From: Dermacentor variabilis
Lineage: Eukaryota > Arthropoda > Arachnida > Ixodida > Ixodidae
Assembly (NCBI RefSeq): GCF_050947875.1
Contig: NC_134568.1
Coordinates: forward strand, 200,933,043-200,997,042
Reading direction: 5' to 3'
Length of the DNA: 64,000 bases
Shown here: positions 1 to 10,545 of the stretch, piece after piece
Position numbering within the stretch: the first letter of the stretch is position 1
Layout: each line of letters starts with the position of its first letter
Notes under the pieces: model-generated
Seen by the model: only the letters and a program-made list of their open reading frames with translations
Databases searched by the model: none
Told to the model about the DNA's origin: nothing
Position numbers and translations under genes: made by a program

Positions 1-55
1 ATGTGCTGCTTGATTCATTAGATGATACGTTTCACTTTTTTTTTTTGCCTTCCCT

Positions 56-1144
56 GTGACCAGGTACTCATGTGCGTTCAATGTAGTATTTTTCGAAGGA
101 TACAAACATGAAGGTGTGTATAGACCGAATCGCAGGGGTGGTGGAGTGTCACTATATATCAAAGAAGATATCTTATATGAGGTGGTTCCTGAATTTTGTT
201 GTGTTTGCGCACATTATGAATCTGTTGCTGTTCATTGTGTAACATCTCTGATTGCCTCAGTGTATCGCCCCCCATCAGGGGATACTCAAGAATTTTCTGA
301 ATTTATAACTACGGTTTTTGAATATGCGTCCTTAAGAAATTTGCGTATTGTCCTTGTTGGTGATTTTAATATTGATCTGCTATTACTTAACCCAAATATT
401 AGACAAATTTTAGATGTCGTTGAGTCATTCTCCTGCACAAACTTAAAAGGATTACCTACCAGAATAACAACTGTAAGTGAAACTCTACTAGACCTATGCA
501 TAACTAACCATGATAGAAATTACTTTAATGCTGGTGTGCTAACAGCTGATCTGAGCGATCATTTATCATTGTTTGTTTTTTCCCTACGACAAGGAAAGAA
601 AAAAATGATAACGATGCTCCTGTAGCATATCGCTCCTTCAATACGAATGCCTTGTCGACATTTCATGTTAGTATTGAAAGTATCGACTGAAGTGATGTGT
701 ACAGTGACCAAAACCCTAACGTATCGTATGATCTGTTCCTACAACATGTAAAGAACTGCTATGATGCTGCCTTCGTACTGCAATACTAAAGAAGGCACAG
801 CAAGTCCAGGAAACCATGGATTAACAGAGATCTTTACAATAGAATTAGAGAACGAGATAAACTACATCATAACTTCATTAGACTAAGACACACATCTCTA
901 TTACATGAATACAAAAAAGTTCGCAACAAATTAAACTCAGATTTGAAGAGAGCTCGTATTCAATATTATCAGGCAAGGTTTGCTGGGGTCTGCTGTAATC
1001 CCAGGAAAGCTTGGAACTCGTCACGTTAGCTCATAGGGGAAAATAAAGGCTAGCCTTCCTACGACACTAACCATTGACGGCGTTGAGTTCACTGAAGTCG
1101 GCCTAGCGAACAAATTCAATAACCATTTCCTAACTTCTGGTGCA
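56..1144 (+). pseudogene. CR1/L2-like ORF2, endonuclease and linker part
   Basis: The translated frame shows the apurinic-endonuclease (EEP) fold of non-LTR elements: a GGGVSLYI strand, SVYRPPSGD, the catalytic-type VGDFNIDLL motif, a DLCITN segment and a SDHLSLF motif carrying the C-terminal Asp-His. The frame is clean from 56 to 625, then continues with breaks through a basic linker (WINRDLYNRIRERDK) to the sequence LANKFNNHFLTSGA just before the I-a insertion. The enzyme would nick target DNA for target-primed reverse transcription. Stops after 625 and a frame change around 1020-1070 show decay. The first codon of the open frame at 56 is GTG, so no real start is implied. Confidence 0.8.
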
Positions 1145-1407
1145 GCAGGTCAAGAAGAAGTCCCTCCGAGCGGCCGCTGCTTCTTCGGTGAGATATTGTT
1201 TTCTGTTTTCTTCAGGAATTAGTGCTGTGTCGAGACTTCGCTGTTGTCCAGAGAGAACGGACATCCCGTGGGATACCTGTGTGCTGGAGATCGCGCACAG
1301 TATCGCGTGGTTTTGCTGCGCTCCGCAGCCCATCTACGCCTGCCACGGCGGTGGGTGGCAAAGAACACCGGCACGAGCCATATGTCCGACAGCGCATTCC
1401 TAGGCGC

Positions 1408-2922
1408 ATGAGTGCCGCAGAATCGGCGCCGCACTCGGAAGTGCCACACCACGCGCCTAATGTTATCAAGCCGGCGACGCTAGTTTTCAACACTGCCCTA
1501 CCTTCCAGTGCACCTTCAGTGAATATGGCTGAGACAAGCGAAAGTGAAGCCAAGAAACCACGGGTTGACGACGACAAGACATCTACCTATGAGCTAAGTG
1601 AAGATGAAGACATCGACTGCGATGACACGCCGTTCTCCTTGGTATCGTATAAAAAGAAGCGGCCTGAGGGAATTCCAGTTGTTTTTCGACCCTCACAGGA
1701 AGGGCGCAATTTCTGGCAAGTGAATCCAAACCGCGCTGCGTCGGAAATTGTCTCCGCGGCAAAGGAAAAAGTACAGTCATTCCGCGTGAACAGAGATGGA
1801 AGTTTCGCTGTCAACGTTACTTCAGTCTCATCTGCGAGACATCTTCTGTCGATGAGCGAAGTGGCTGGTTTGGGAGTCAAACCATTCATTCCGGCATCTT
1901 ATACCAAGAATGTCGGCAAGATACGCCATGTGCCAGTTGAGTATACAGAAGAACAACTGGTTGACTTCCTGAAGGACTTTGGCGTGACATCTGCCCGTCG
2001 TCAGGCACGCTACAATCGCCAAGAAGATGGAGCGGTAGAATCACGCCCTCTGAGATCTGTCATTCTCCATTTCAGAGAAGATAAACCAATGCTGCAACGA
2101 GTGCATCTAGGTTTCACGAGTCATCCCGTAGAAGAATATCACGGCCCTGCTCTGAGATGCTACAACTGCCAGAGATTTGGACATCTATCGAAGAACTGCC
2201 GCAGTCCACGTCGCTGCAAGATATGCTCAGAAGACCACGACCATTCAGAGTGCAAGTCTGTGTGTCAGCCAAAGTGTGCCAACTGTGGCGGAAACCATAC
2301 AGCTTCCTTCTCCGGGTGCCCTCAGAGCAGAGCTGCCTCAAGGTTGCGCAGACATGAGTCGAAATACGGAAGGCTGCCTCCTCGTAATGCGCCCCCACCC
2401 AACCTTGATGCTGTAAGATGCGCGCCTCCAACTGCCAACAAAGAGAAAGAGCAAGTGGTCAATATGAACTATTCTGCAGCTCTAAAGCACTCAGGTCGAC
2501 AACATTCTGGCAGCGAGCGACACGATCCACCTCCAGAGAACACTACTCATCTTGCCCAGGCTTCGAGTGAACTTAGCCGACCTTCTAAACAACGCCCTGT
2601 ACCATTGACACAGCAGCCTCACCTAACATCTGAGCGACTACCTCAACATTCGCCTCAACCACATCTGTCATCCCAGCGACCATCTCAGTCAGCTCTTCAG
2701 CGACCTGCTTCGAGCACACATGGAGCTTCAGCGTCGTTTGGTGATTACGCGTCTTTACCCGTGGCACAGATGATCCTGCCCGTGCTATTCACAGCTCTGC
2801 GTGCAATTCTCAGTGCCATTCCACACGCAAACAACCTTCCAGAGGTAAAAGCACTGCTTTCTATGGAATCGTTGGTGCTTCCACAACCACCAACAGCTCC
2901 ACTGCAGGCTTACAATGAATGA
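1408..2922 (+). CDS. ORF1 (gag-like) protein of I-type retrotransposon, intact
   Basis: This is a 504-residue uninterrupted frame. The frame is open upstream to 1222, but the first in-frame ATG is at 1408. The N-terminal part is acidic and Ser/Glu/Asp-rich. A central region precedes three Cys/His clusters: CYNCQRFGH...C from residue 251, CKIC...H...C from residue 270 and CANCGGNH...C from residue 290. These are CCHC zinc knuckles expected to bind the element RNA in a ribonucleoprotein particle. The C-terminus is Pro/Gln/Ser/His-rich and low-complexity. The stop codon overlaps the ORF2 start in ATGAATGA (2915-2922). It is the only long intact transposon ORF in the window, which suggests fairly recent insertion. 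Expression is not shown. Confidence 0.8.
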   Translation: MSAAESAPHSEVPHHAPNVIKPATLVFNTALPSSAPSVNMAETSESEAKKPRVDDDKTSTYELSEDEDIDCDDTPFSLVSYKKKRPEGIPVVFRPSQEGRNFWQVNPNRAASEIVSAAKEKVQSFRVNRDGSFAVNVTSVSSARHLLSMSEVAGLGVKPFIPASYTKNVGKIRHVPVEYTEEQLVDFLKDFGVTSARRQARYNRQEDGAVESRPLRSVILHFREDKPMLQRVHLGFTSHPVEEYHGPALRCYNCQRFGHLSKNCRSPRRCKICSEDHDHSECKSVCQPKCANCGGNHTASFSGCPQSRAASRLRRHESKYGRLPPRNAPPPNLDAVRCAPPTANKEKEQVVNMNYSAALKHSGRQHSGSERHDPPPENTTHLAQASSELSRPSKQRPVPLTQQPHLTSERLPQHSPQPHLSSQRPSQSALQRPASSTHGASASFGDYASLPVAQMILPVLFTALRAILSAIPHANNLPEVKALLSMESLVLPQPPTAPLQAYNE

Positions 2923-5900
2923 TCGTTATAACAATGTTTTCATATTTCAGTGGAATGCTAATAGCCTTCGAAATAAGTCAGCTGATTTTCGCAAACTACT
3001 AGCTCAACATAACTTTCCTGTTTTATGCATACAGGAAGCACGCGTACGAGATGACGTCTTTCGAACTATGTTATATATAAATCATCGCGCATTGCTGGAA
3101 GTAGTAGAGCGATGTTATGCGTGAGAAAAGACCTGCCGTCCTATTTAATACAGTCGAGCGATTCACACATACCGGAGTTCGTAGCATGCAATACATCTTT
3201 TAGAAATGCAAGCGTCACAGTGATCAGTATTTATCTACAATGTTCTAGCAAAATATCAGTAGACAGCTTGGTGAATGTGTTTGGTATCGCAAACTCACAT
3301 GTGCTGGTTTGTGGGGACTTCAACGCACATAACGTCATCTGGGGCAGTGAATATAATGATTCCCGTGGAAGCATTATAGAGTCTGCCGCAGAAAAAAGTA
3401 ATCTGATTGTGTTAAATGACAGCTCTCCAACGTTCTTGCGGGGGTTTCGTTACTCAAGCTGTATAGATGTTACTCTCTGCTCCCAAGATCTTCTTGATGG
3501 TGTTGAATGGTCAACGGACATAGAAACGCCCGGTAGTGATCATTTTCCGATCCTGGTCAAACATCGCCTCATACGGAGTGAAGGGACAAGCCGCTACTCA
3601 AAGTATACTAATTGGCAAAGTTTTCGGCACCATTTAAGTAATTCATTGGGTGAAAATCCGAACTTTCAAAGTTTTGCAAATACATTGTGTGAGTCCTACA
3701 AGAACTGCACAAAGCAAGTCATTGTTTCAAATGAATACGCTGCAGTCGACGGCGAATATGAATGCCTAAGAGCAATTAGAAGGCGCGCAGAACGGGCTTA
3801 CCGCCGCAGTGGAAAGCTGGACAACTACAAAATGGCACAGAAAGTTCAGTCAACTTCGCGCAGACGCTTACAAAAATTAGGTACAAGAAAATGGCGAGAA
3901 TACTGCGCGTAGTTGTCTCCGTTTACTCCAGTTCCCAGAATATGGTCCGTTGTCCGATCTTTTAGTGGTCCAGTTACCCAGAGCCATCCCTTTCGAGCCC
4001 TTGCCGTAGCTCGAAGTACTCCGGAAACATCTGTTGCTGACGAATTTTGTCAACTTATATCCAGACCAGGAATTCCGTTTACTTGCCTACAATTTGCAAG
4101 TTCGACAACACTAGCAGAACAGAAGCTTCGTGCGTGCTTTATGTCACAACATCCACAACTTGATTGTGAGTTTAGTTTAAATGAATTGAAAAGTGCTCTT
4201 TCGTCATGCCGTACAAGGACAACCGCAGGCCCAGATGGTGTTACGTATGTGATGTTAAAGAACCTAGGTCCAGTAGGAATAATGACTCTTTTGGAGATAT
4301 TTAATGATATCTGGATAAGAGAGACTCTACCGGATTCATGGAAATTAGCTCGGGTAATTCCAGTGCTAAAACCAGGAAAGACTCCACTTTGTCTTGACTC
4401 CTACCGACCCGTCAGTCTCACAAGCTGTTTTTCCAAACTAATGGAGAAGATGATAGCCAGTCGACAGCAATGGTGGTGTGAACACACACATGTGTTTTCC
4501 GACCACATGACCGGTTTTCGACAAAATCGTTGTACAATGGATGCAGTATTAGATATTGCCACATACGTCGAACATGAACGAAGCTGCGGAAATGTGACAG
4601 TAGCAGTATTCTTAGACATTCAAAGAGCATTCGACACTGTAAGTCACATACACGTCCTTGCTGGCATGTTAGAGCTTGGCCTACACGGTCGAACGCTGCG
4701 ATGGGTGTCAAACTTCTTGAAAGATAGAAAAATATTTATGGAAACAATAGAAGGAGAAAGTAATTATCACAGCATCACGCAGGGCGTTCCGCAGGGCAGT
4801 GTTCTCAGTCCGTTTTTATTCAATTGTGTCATGGCAGCCTTGCCACAAAAGCTCCCGTCTGGTCTACGGTATTCTCTGTACGCAGATGACATCTGCATAT
4901 GGGCCTCTGGATCTCACATACAAGACATGGGCCTCTGGTTCTAATAGACAAGACATTCAAACAACGCTGCAAGAGGGCCTTGATAGTATCGACACCTTTT
5001 TAAAAGAAAGAGGCATGAGTCTTTCATACGCAAAGACAGCCGTACTTCCTTTCACTAGACGACAGTTGATTAATTTCCAACTTAGGCTTAACGGGCAAGC
5101 TTTGATGTTTGTGAAAGAGCATAAATTTCTTGGAGTTATTCTTGACCGCCAACTTACATGGGCTTCACACATCCGCGCAATTGAAAAACAGACCAATGCA
5201 GTATTAAACGTACTTCGGCGACTCGCAGGCACAACGTGGGGGGGATCAGTCTCTTCGCTACTACAAATTCATAACGCACTCATAAAACAAAAAATTGCTT
5301 ACTCGGCACCTATTCTCCATGGTTTATCGCAAACTTCTGAGGAACGTCTTCAACGTTTACTAGCAAGGGGGCTGCGAGTGTGTCTTGGGGTTCCGCAGGC
5401 TACCTCGAGTTCTTTAGTAATTGCTGAAGCTCGTCACCCCCCATTTCCAGTCATACGAACGGTTGAAACATGCCGACATATTTATCGCATCTTAACCCAA
5501 CACGAGAAACATCCATTAAATCTCGCGCTCACCGAAAGAAACAAAAGCAAAATTCACGATGTTGTTCGAGAACATAAAGCATTATTACCAAGATTTGAAT
5601 TATGCAAAGTGGATGTTAGTTACCCTCCCTGGATGTTAACATACCCTAAAATAGAGTTATCGGTTGACGGGATTATATCTAAGAGAGACATGTTCATAGT
5701 AGCCGCACAGCAACTGGCACTCTACCAAATTTACTCATTATATCCCCAGTACATCCACGTCTATACAGATGGTTCGTGTCATAAAAATTCCTCGACTTCC
5801 GCATTCGTCATTCCACATTTAGCGCTAGAGCAAACATTTAAATTATCCCGGGAGACATCTTCCACCATGGCAGAACTATTTGCAATCCTGTGTGCTTTGC

Positions 5901-6634
5901 GTTTCGTAACATTAGAAAAACATTCGCAAAAATGGGTTATCTTTAGCGATTCGCAAGCCGCTCTCATATTACTACAGAGCAATAAGAAAAATTCTTTGAA
6001 CACTTCGATATTGTATGAGACGCTCAAAGAACTTACAAAAGCAAGCGAAATGAACCACGTAATTGCATTTCAGTGGATTCCTGGGCACTGCAATATTCCT
6101 GGTAATACTGCAGCGGACGCAGCTGCGAATCGAGCGCACAATAACGCAGAGACAACCAATCTTCCCCTATTGCGTTGTGAAGTCCGTCTGATCCTGAGAC
6201 AGATTTCTTGTCGTCTCAGCAAAACTACCTGGTTTGACCAGCAAACTAAGAACTCGGAGTTATACTCAATAGACCCATGTATAAACTTATCAATGCCGGA
6301 AACTCTAAGAGACAACAGAAAATTTGAAACATTGGTACACCGCCTGCGTCTTGGTACTGCATTCACTAAACACTTCTTGTACAGAATAAAACGTGTCTCT
6401 AGTCCGCAGTGTTCTTGTGGCCATCCAGACGAAGATGTGAATCATCTTCTCCTCGAGTGCTCGAAATACGATACACAAAGAACGGTACTGCAAGCTGATT
6501 TGTTTATATTAGACAGAAGACCATTCACTCTAAAAAAGATACTTGGCCCATGGCCAACTGCGGGCCTTCAAAAAAGAGCGCTTCTTGCTCTGAAAAAGTT
6601 TTTAGAGGAGACCAACATTTTGGGGGAATATTAA
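2915..6634 (+). pseudogene. ORF2 of I-a copy 1: endonuclease, reverse transcriptase, RNase H
   Basis: The start ATG overlaps the ORF1 stop. Domains in order: endonuclease (QWNANS and LCIQEA near the start, VCGDFNAHN, SDHFPIL) to about 3570; reverse transcriptase with TAGPDGVTYVML, VIPVLKPGK, YRPVSL, the motif A segment VFLDIQRAFDTV, GVPQGSVLSP and YADD at 4879-4890; RNase H from about 5758 with YTDGS, AELFA, SDSQAA and NTAADAAA carrying the four acidic positions; then a C-terminal Cys-Cys-His-Cys cluster (CSCG...H...C). Three lesions break it: a small indel near 3070-3090, a TAG at 3910-3912, and a 28-bp duplication just after YADD that shifts the frame. All catalytic motifs are still present, so decay is limited. 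Confidence 0.85.
4901..4956 (+). repeat. 28-bp tandem duplication inside the RT domain
   Basis: Two adjacent 28-bp units (4901-4928 and 4929-4956) both begin GGGCCTCTGG and end CAAGACAT, with four differences between them. They lie 10 bp after the YADD codons. Copies 2 and 3 of the same element have a single unit, so the duplication is private to this copy. Because 28 is not a multiple of 3, it moves the downstream ORF2 frame by one, and the rest of ORF2 (to 6634) is read in that shifted frame. Confidence 0.85.
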
Positions 6635-7022
6635 GTATTGGATGATCCCAATACGCTAAATGAGTTACATAAACGTTGTTCGTGGTGCGTAGTTGGTTTA
6701 TGTGGTGATCGCAACTTTTACGCAATACGTATAATTCTGTCCTGTACTTGGAGTGTATTACAAGTGTTGTTGTGTGTTTTGGCTGTTCAAACCATCGGAC
6801 TTCATATATGCGTACGTGGACTGAACTCATGCACAGAACTTTGCGACTCATGTACTGTTGGACTGTATATTTTTTATTGATCCGGTGTTCTACTGAGTGT
6901 TATATTTAGTGTCGCTATTCTCCCTTTTTGCGCAAATTTGTTTCGTCAGCCAAGTGACAAGGAGTAGCCGGTGCCACCACATAAAGGCGCCAACCTCTCC
7001 TAACATTCACTTCAATAAAAAA

Positions 7023-8846
7023 AATGACTGTGAACAATACATTTCTTCTTCCTGCGCGCAATCTATTTTCTTGACTCCATGTAGTGAATTAGAAATAGTT
7101 ACATACCTGAAATCGTTAAATAAAAATACTTCCGCTGGCTATGATGACATTAAGGCTGACCCAATTAAACATGTTGCTGAATTACTATGTGGCCCACTTC
7201 AGCACATCTGCAATCAAGCTTTCACCACGGGTGCTTTTCCTGAAGGCATGAAGATAGCCAGAGTAGTAGTCATTCACAAAGGTGGCTCTCATAATGACTT
7301 GAATAACTATCGGCCTACATCTGTGCTACCTTTATTTTCTAAAGTGTTAGAATATACATTAAAATTACGATTAATGAAGTTTATTGACGACCACCAAATG
7401 CTTTCCAAGCAGCAATTTGGCTTCCGTGAAAATAAATCAACCGAAACGGCGCTATTAGATATTAAAGAAAAATTAATTAATAATATTGATAATAAAAAAA
7501 TTACGGGGTTTTACGTGCCAAAACCACTTTCTGATTATGAGGCACGCCGTAGTGGGGGACTCCGGAAATTTCGACCCCCTGGGGTTCTTTAACGTGCACC
7601 TAAATCTAAGGACACGGGCGTTTTCGCCCCCATCGAAATGCGGCCGCCGTGGCCGGGATTCGATCCCGCGACCTCGTGCTCACCAGCCTAACACCATAGC
7701 CACTGAGCAACCACGGCGGGTAATAATATTGATAATAAGCAATACATTCTTGGTTTATTTCTAGACTTTAAAAAGGTGTTCGATTCTATTAAGCATACCC
7801 TTTTGTTTCGCAAACTCCCACACTACGGTGTTAGAGGTTTGGTATTAAATCTGATGCGCAGTTATCTATCCAACAGGGTGCAATTTACTAGCCTAAATGG
7901 TTACCGTTCCCTATTACAGCCGATAAATATGGCATACCGTAAGGCTCTATCCTTGGACCATTATTCTTTATTCTTTATATATATGATCTTGTGAACATAC
8001 CGCAAACTCCTGACATAGTTCTCTATGCAGACGACACAAGTATTTTTTTACAGGTAAACACTTATATGAATTTGAAAGGGCAGCTAATACATGGTTAACT
8101 AATCTATCAAACTGGTTGCATTGTAATCAACTCCAACTAAATGTACAAAAGACTAAGTATATCATTTTCAAAAGCCGTAATAAGCCTGATGACTATAGTA
8201 CCTGTATTAGATTTAAGAATTGTGATATCGAACGGGTTTCTACTTGTAAGTTTCTAGGCGTCGTCTTTGAAGAAAACTTGAGCTGGACACCACATGTAAA
8301 CAAGATACATGCAAATATGTGCAGGCCAATTTCTATATTGTATAATACCAGAACCTTGGTGCCAAAATGGTTAAATTTACAGCTATACTATGTCCTTGTT
8401 CATTCACATATACACTATAGTCTACTAATCTGGGGTACAACTACTAAGACAAATTTAGATAGGTTAATAATCCTACAAAAAGAGCAGTGCGCTGCATAGA
8501 AAACCTTCAACATAGTGACCACACTGCACCATACTTTTCCAAGCTAAACATACTCACAATAGATCATCTATTCCAACTAAGGCTTGCTATGTATACACAT
8601 AGGGAAATTCTGCATGACCCAAATACCCTGTCCACATTTTTGTCATCCGACAACTCACAATATCACCTTAGGCATAACAGACTTAGAACACCTATGTTTA
8701 GAACCAAATATGGTACTCAGACACTCGCCTACCTAATACCTCATTTCCTCAATAATAATCCAGAAATCGCTAGTATGATTCAGGAATGTAGATCTGCTTA
8801 TAGTCTAAAGAAAAGGGTCAGGAATTATCTTATGCTAAGTTCCTAA
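7023..8846 (+). pseudogene. CR1/L2-like ORF2, reverse transcriptase part
   Basis: This is the continuation of the 56-1144 protein after the I-a insertion. Recognisable RT motifs are SAGYDDI, VIHKGG, NNYRPTSVLPLFSKVLE, QFGFRENKSTETAL, LFLDFKKVFDSI (motif A, after the SINE) and LYADDTSIF near 8016-8040. The thumb and C-terminal part (NWLHCNQLQLNVQKTKYI, CKFLGVVFEENLSW) run to 8846. The GVPQGS segment is corrupted (reads PINMAYRKA), and stops or frameshifts occur near 7990, 8085 and 8497. A SINE with its target duplication interrupts it at 7478-7738. The C-terminal end NYLMLSS followed by a stop looks like the natural terminus. Confidence 0.8.
7478..7738 (-). mobile_element. tRNA-derived SINE (Ruka-like), with 18-bp target-site duplication
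   Basis: The SINE body is 7496-7720, flanked by perfect copies of TAATAATATTGATAATAA at 7478-7495 and 7721-7738. Read on the minus strand it starts with a tRNA-like head: box A-like TGGTTGCTCAGTGG (7700-7713) and box B-like GGATCGAATCC (7656-7666), which would serve RNA polymerase III. The body continues into the conserved tail read on the plus strand as GTTTTACGTGCCAAAACCAC near 7506. It resembles the tick SINE described as Ruka; the name is from memory. Three further copies lie at 10358, 29590 and 35340. Confidence 0.9.
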
Positions 8847-9200
8847 GTCGCTTTTTCTCTTACATTTTTTCTCCTATTTGCTATATAATGTTTTGTAACA
8901 CACATACTTATTATTTGCTTGTTTAAATATTTCCATGTTCTCGCGCATTACTGATGATATATTATGTATAAAGCGTAACAAGCTTACTTCTTTGTATACT
9001 TGATTGCTTGCCGCATACATTTTGTTCTTTTTCTTGTTTGTACATTGTTCCACTGTATTTTCATGATGTTCCACTCCCTGAGCAATGTACGGGTAGGGGG
9101 GGGGGGTCCTTTGTCAGGCAGTTGCATCTGCCTTTAGCCCCTACATCCCAGACAATGTATTGTCTAAATAAAGCATTCATTCATTCATTCATTCGTTCGT
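8847..9200 (+). other. 3' UTR and tandem tail of the CR1/L2-like element
   Basis: This AT-rich 3' region follows the ORF stop. It contains a G run near 9096-9107, an AATAAA-like signal near 9167 and the (CATT)n tail at 9174-9200 where the element ends. CR1/L2-type elements end in such short 3' repeats rather than poly(A). Confidence 0.7.
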
Positions 9201-10357
9201 TACCACAGAGACCATAGCTTTGTGGTCGCTGTGCTGCACCGCGATCGGTTGTACTGCTATGCTAGACACGTTCTTGCTAAAGGTTAAATCTTTCCATGAC
9301 CGGTGGCGCGTGGTCGACACAGTGACGTCTGTGTAGCACTCAATTCTAAACCGTTCCAACAGGAAGGATACAATGCACTTGCCGTCTAGGCGCGCTAGGT
9401 GGTCGTTAAGGTCGACGATTAGTGGGTATACGATTGCGTTTTATTATACTTTTCGACCCTCCAATGGGAGCGAAGGAGCCTCGCCATCTCACGTTTTATA
9501 TATGGGCTTGAAGGTCATACGTCATAACATGGTCGTAAACTGGGATACAGTTTACGATTGAACTACCAACACGCCCCAACTTCTTCCCTGCTAAAATAAC
9601 ATGGTCGATAAGATGATAACATTCGGTGCGACCGCCGCGACTGATAACATCACGCGGAAACAGTTGGGCGACTATATATATAAATAATTCCATTCCACAG
9701 GGCTCTGGCCCACGGACACATTTTTCGTCAGAACCTAGCCATATACAGCTCCTTTGTAAAATGAGCCTACAACATAAGACGCCGTCATCTGACTGCGTTC
9801 TACAGAAGCACGGCATTTTCATAAGTGCGCCGGGGCACAACACCGAATTCATGAAACAGTGCTCAGGCGAGATGCTCTTACTAGGTTAGTTTTACTCTGA
9901 AACCAAATGTTACTACGATGGTTATATTTGCATTGAAGCGGTGTCGATTGTGTATTGCATTGAAGATTATCGCGCAAATTACTACGTCAGCAATTGCCAA
10001 GAAGCTCGGCCAGCAAAAACATTACCCGTTTATTTCGAATCCCCTTGTTTTAATCATTTGAGACAGTCGTCGGAGAAACACTATACAGCAGCGTAGGAAT
10101 GGCACGTAATGACCACGTTTGTTGTAGGCGTATGGAACAGGATGCTTTCGCCATGGATCTGTCGCAGCCCCACATATTTTTACATCTACCTACATTAGCT
10201 GTGCTCTCCGATCTCTATTCACACCAGTGGTCGATAAATCGAGTCTTTTTCTCCCGCCTTGCCTCTCAAGCTCTGTCCGCTGCACTTGGTGGTTGTTCTG
10301 TAGTGTTACGCAGGTGACTGCGCGCGCGTTGCACGCGTCATGTGACTAGCAACGAGG
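9201..10357. other. No recognisable gene or element
   Basis: Both strands show only short unsupported frames. No family motif, tRNA-like box or long repeat was seen. Confidence 0.4.
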
Positions 10358-10545
10358 GCTGCCGCGAACACATGCTGAGCACGAGGTCGCGCGGGTTCGA
10401 CCAAGGGCGAGGTGGCTGGATTCCGATGGGGGCGGTATGCAAAAACACTCGAGTGCCTCGCGTCGGGCACACGTTAAAGAATACAAAAATTAATCCAGGC
10501 CATCTACTACGTTGTCGCTCATGCAGTTACGCAACGTTAATTTTT
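10358..10545 (+). mobile_element. Diverged copy of the tRNA-derived SINE, plus strand
   Basis: The order of conserved blocks matches the 7.5-kb SINE read in the opposite orientation: GAGCACGAGGTCGCG with a box B-like GGGTTCGACC, then GATGGGGGCG, CACGTTAAAGAA and a CCAGG block. Several blocks are altered or shortened, and the left end of the tRNA-like head is lost or degraded. No target duplication was found. Confidence 0.6.

Larger units (their letters stand above)
1145..7022 (+). mobile_element. I-type non-LTR retrotransposon, nearly full length (I-a copy 1)
   Basis: This 5.9-kb insertion lies inside the CR1/L2-like ORF. It has a GC-rich 5' UTR (1145-1407), ORF1 with zinc knuckles (1408-2922), ORF2 with endonuclease, reverse transcriptase and RNase H (2915-6634), and a 3' UTR ending in CACTTCAATAAA followed by an A run (7012-7024). 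The second copy at 14575-17033 ends in the same terminal sequence, which fixes the 3' boundary. The 5' boundary is set by where the host frame stops. No clear target-site duplication is visible, and the host frame resumes almost without loss. The RNase H domain and CCHC-type ORF1 place it in the I superfamily; the finer clade is not resolved. Confidence 0.85.
56..9200 (+). mobile_element. CR1/L2-like non-LTR retrotransposon, split by two later insertions
   Basis: This is one element in three pieces: 56-1144, 7023-7477 and 7739-9200. Its protein runs endonuclease, linker, reverse transcriptase. The reading frame stops at Leu-Thr-Ser-Gly-Ala (ending 1144) and resumes in register as Asn-Asp-Cys-Glu-Gln at 7023, so everything between is a later insertion. 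A SINE then interrupts the RT at 7478-7738. There is no RNase H domain. The 3' UTR contains AATAAA near 9167 and ends in a CATT/ATTC tandem tail (9174-9200), typical of CR1/L2 3' termini. The 5' part of the element is missing or lies before the recognisable EN homology. Several stops and frameshifts make it inactive. Exact clade placement (CR1 versus L2) is inference. Confidence 0.85.

Noticed and set aside
30..60. Polypyrimidine tract followed by CAG just before the EN homology, resembling a 3' splice site
   Set aside because: There is no upstream exon in the window and the downstream sequence is a retroelement fragment; the match is likely chance.
7655..7713. A genuine tRNA gene in the SINE head
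   Set aside because: Box A- and B-like motifs are present, but the sequence continues into a conserved SINE body with target duplication and does not form a convincing complete tRNA.
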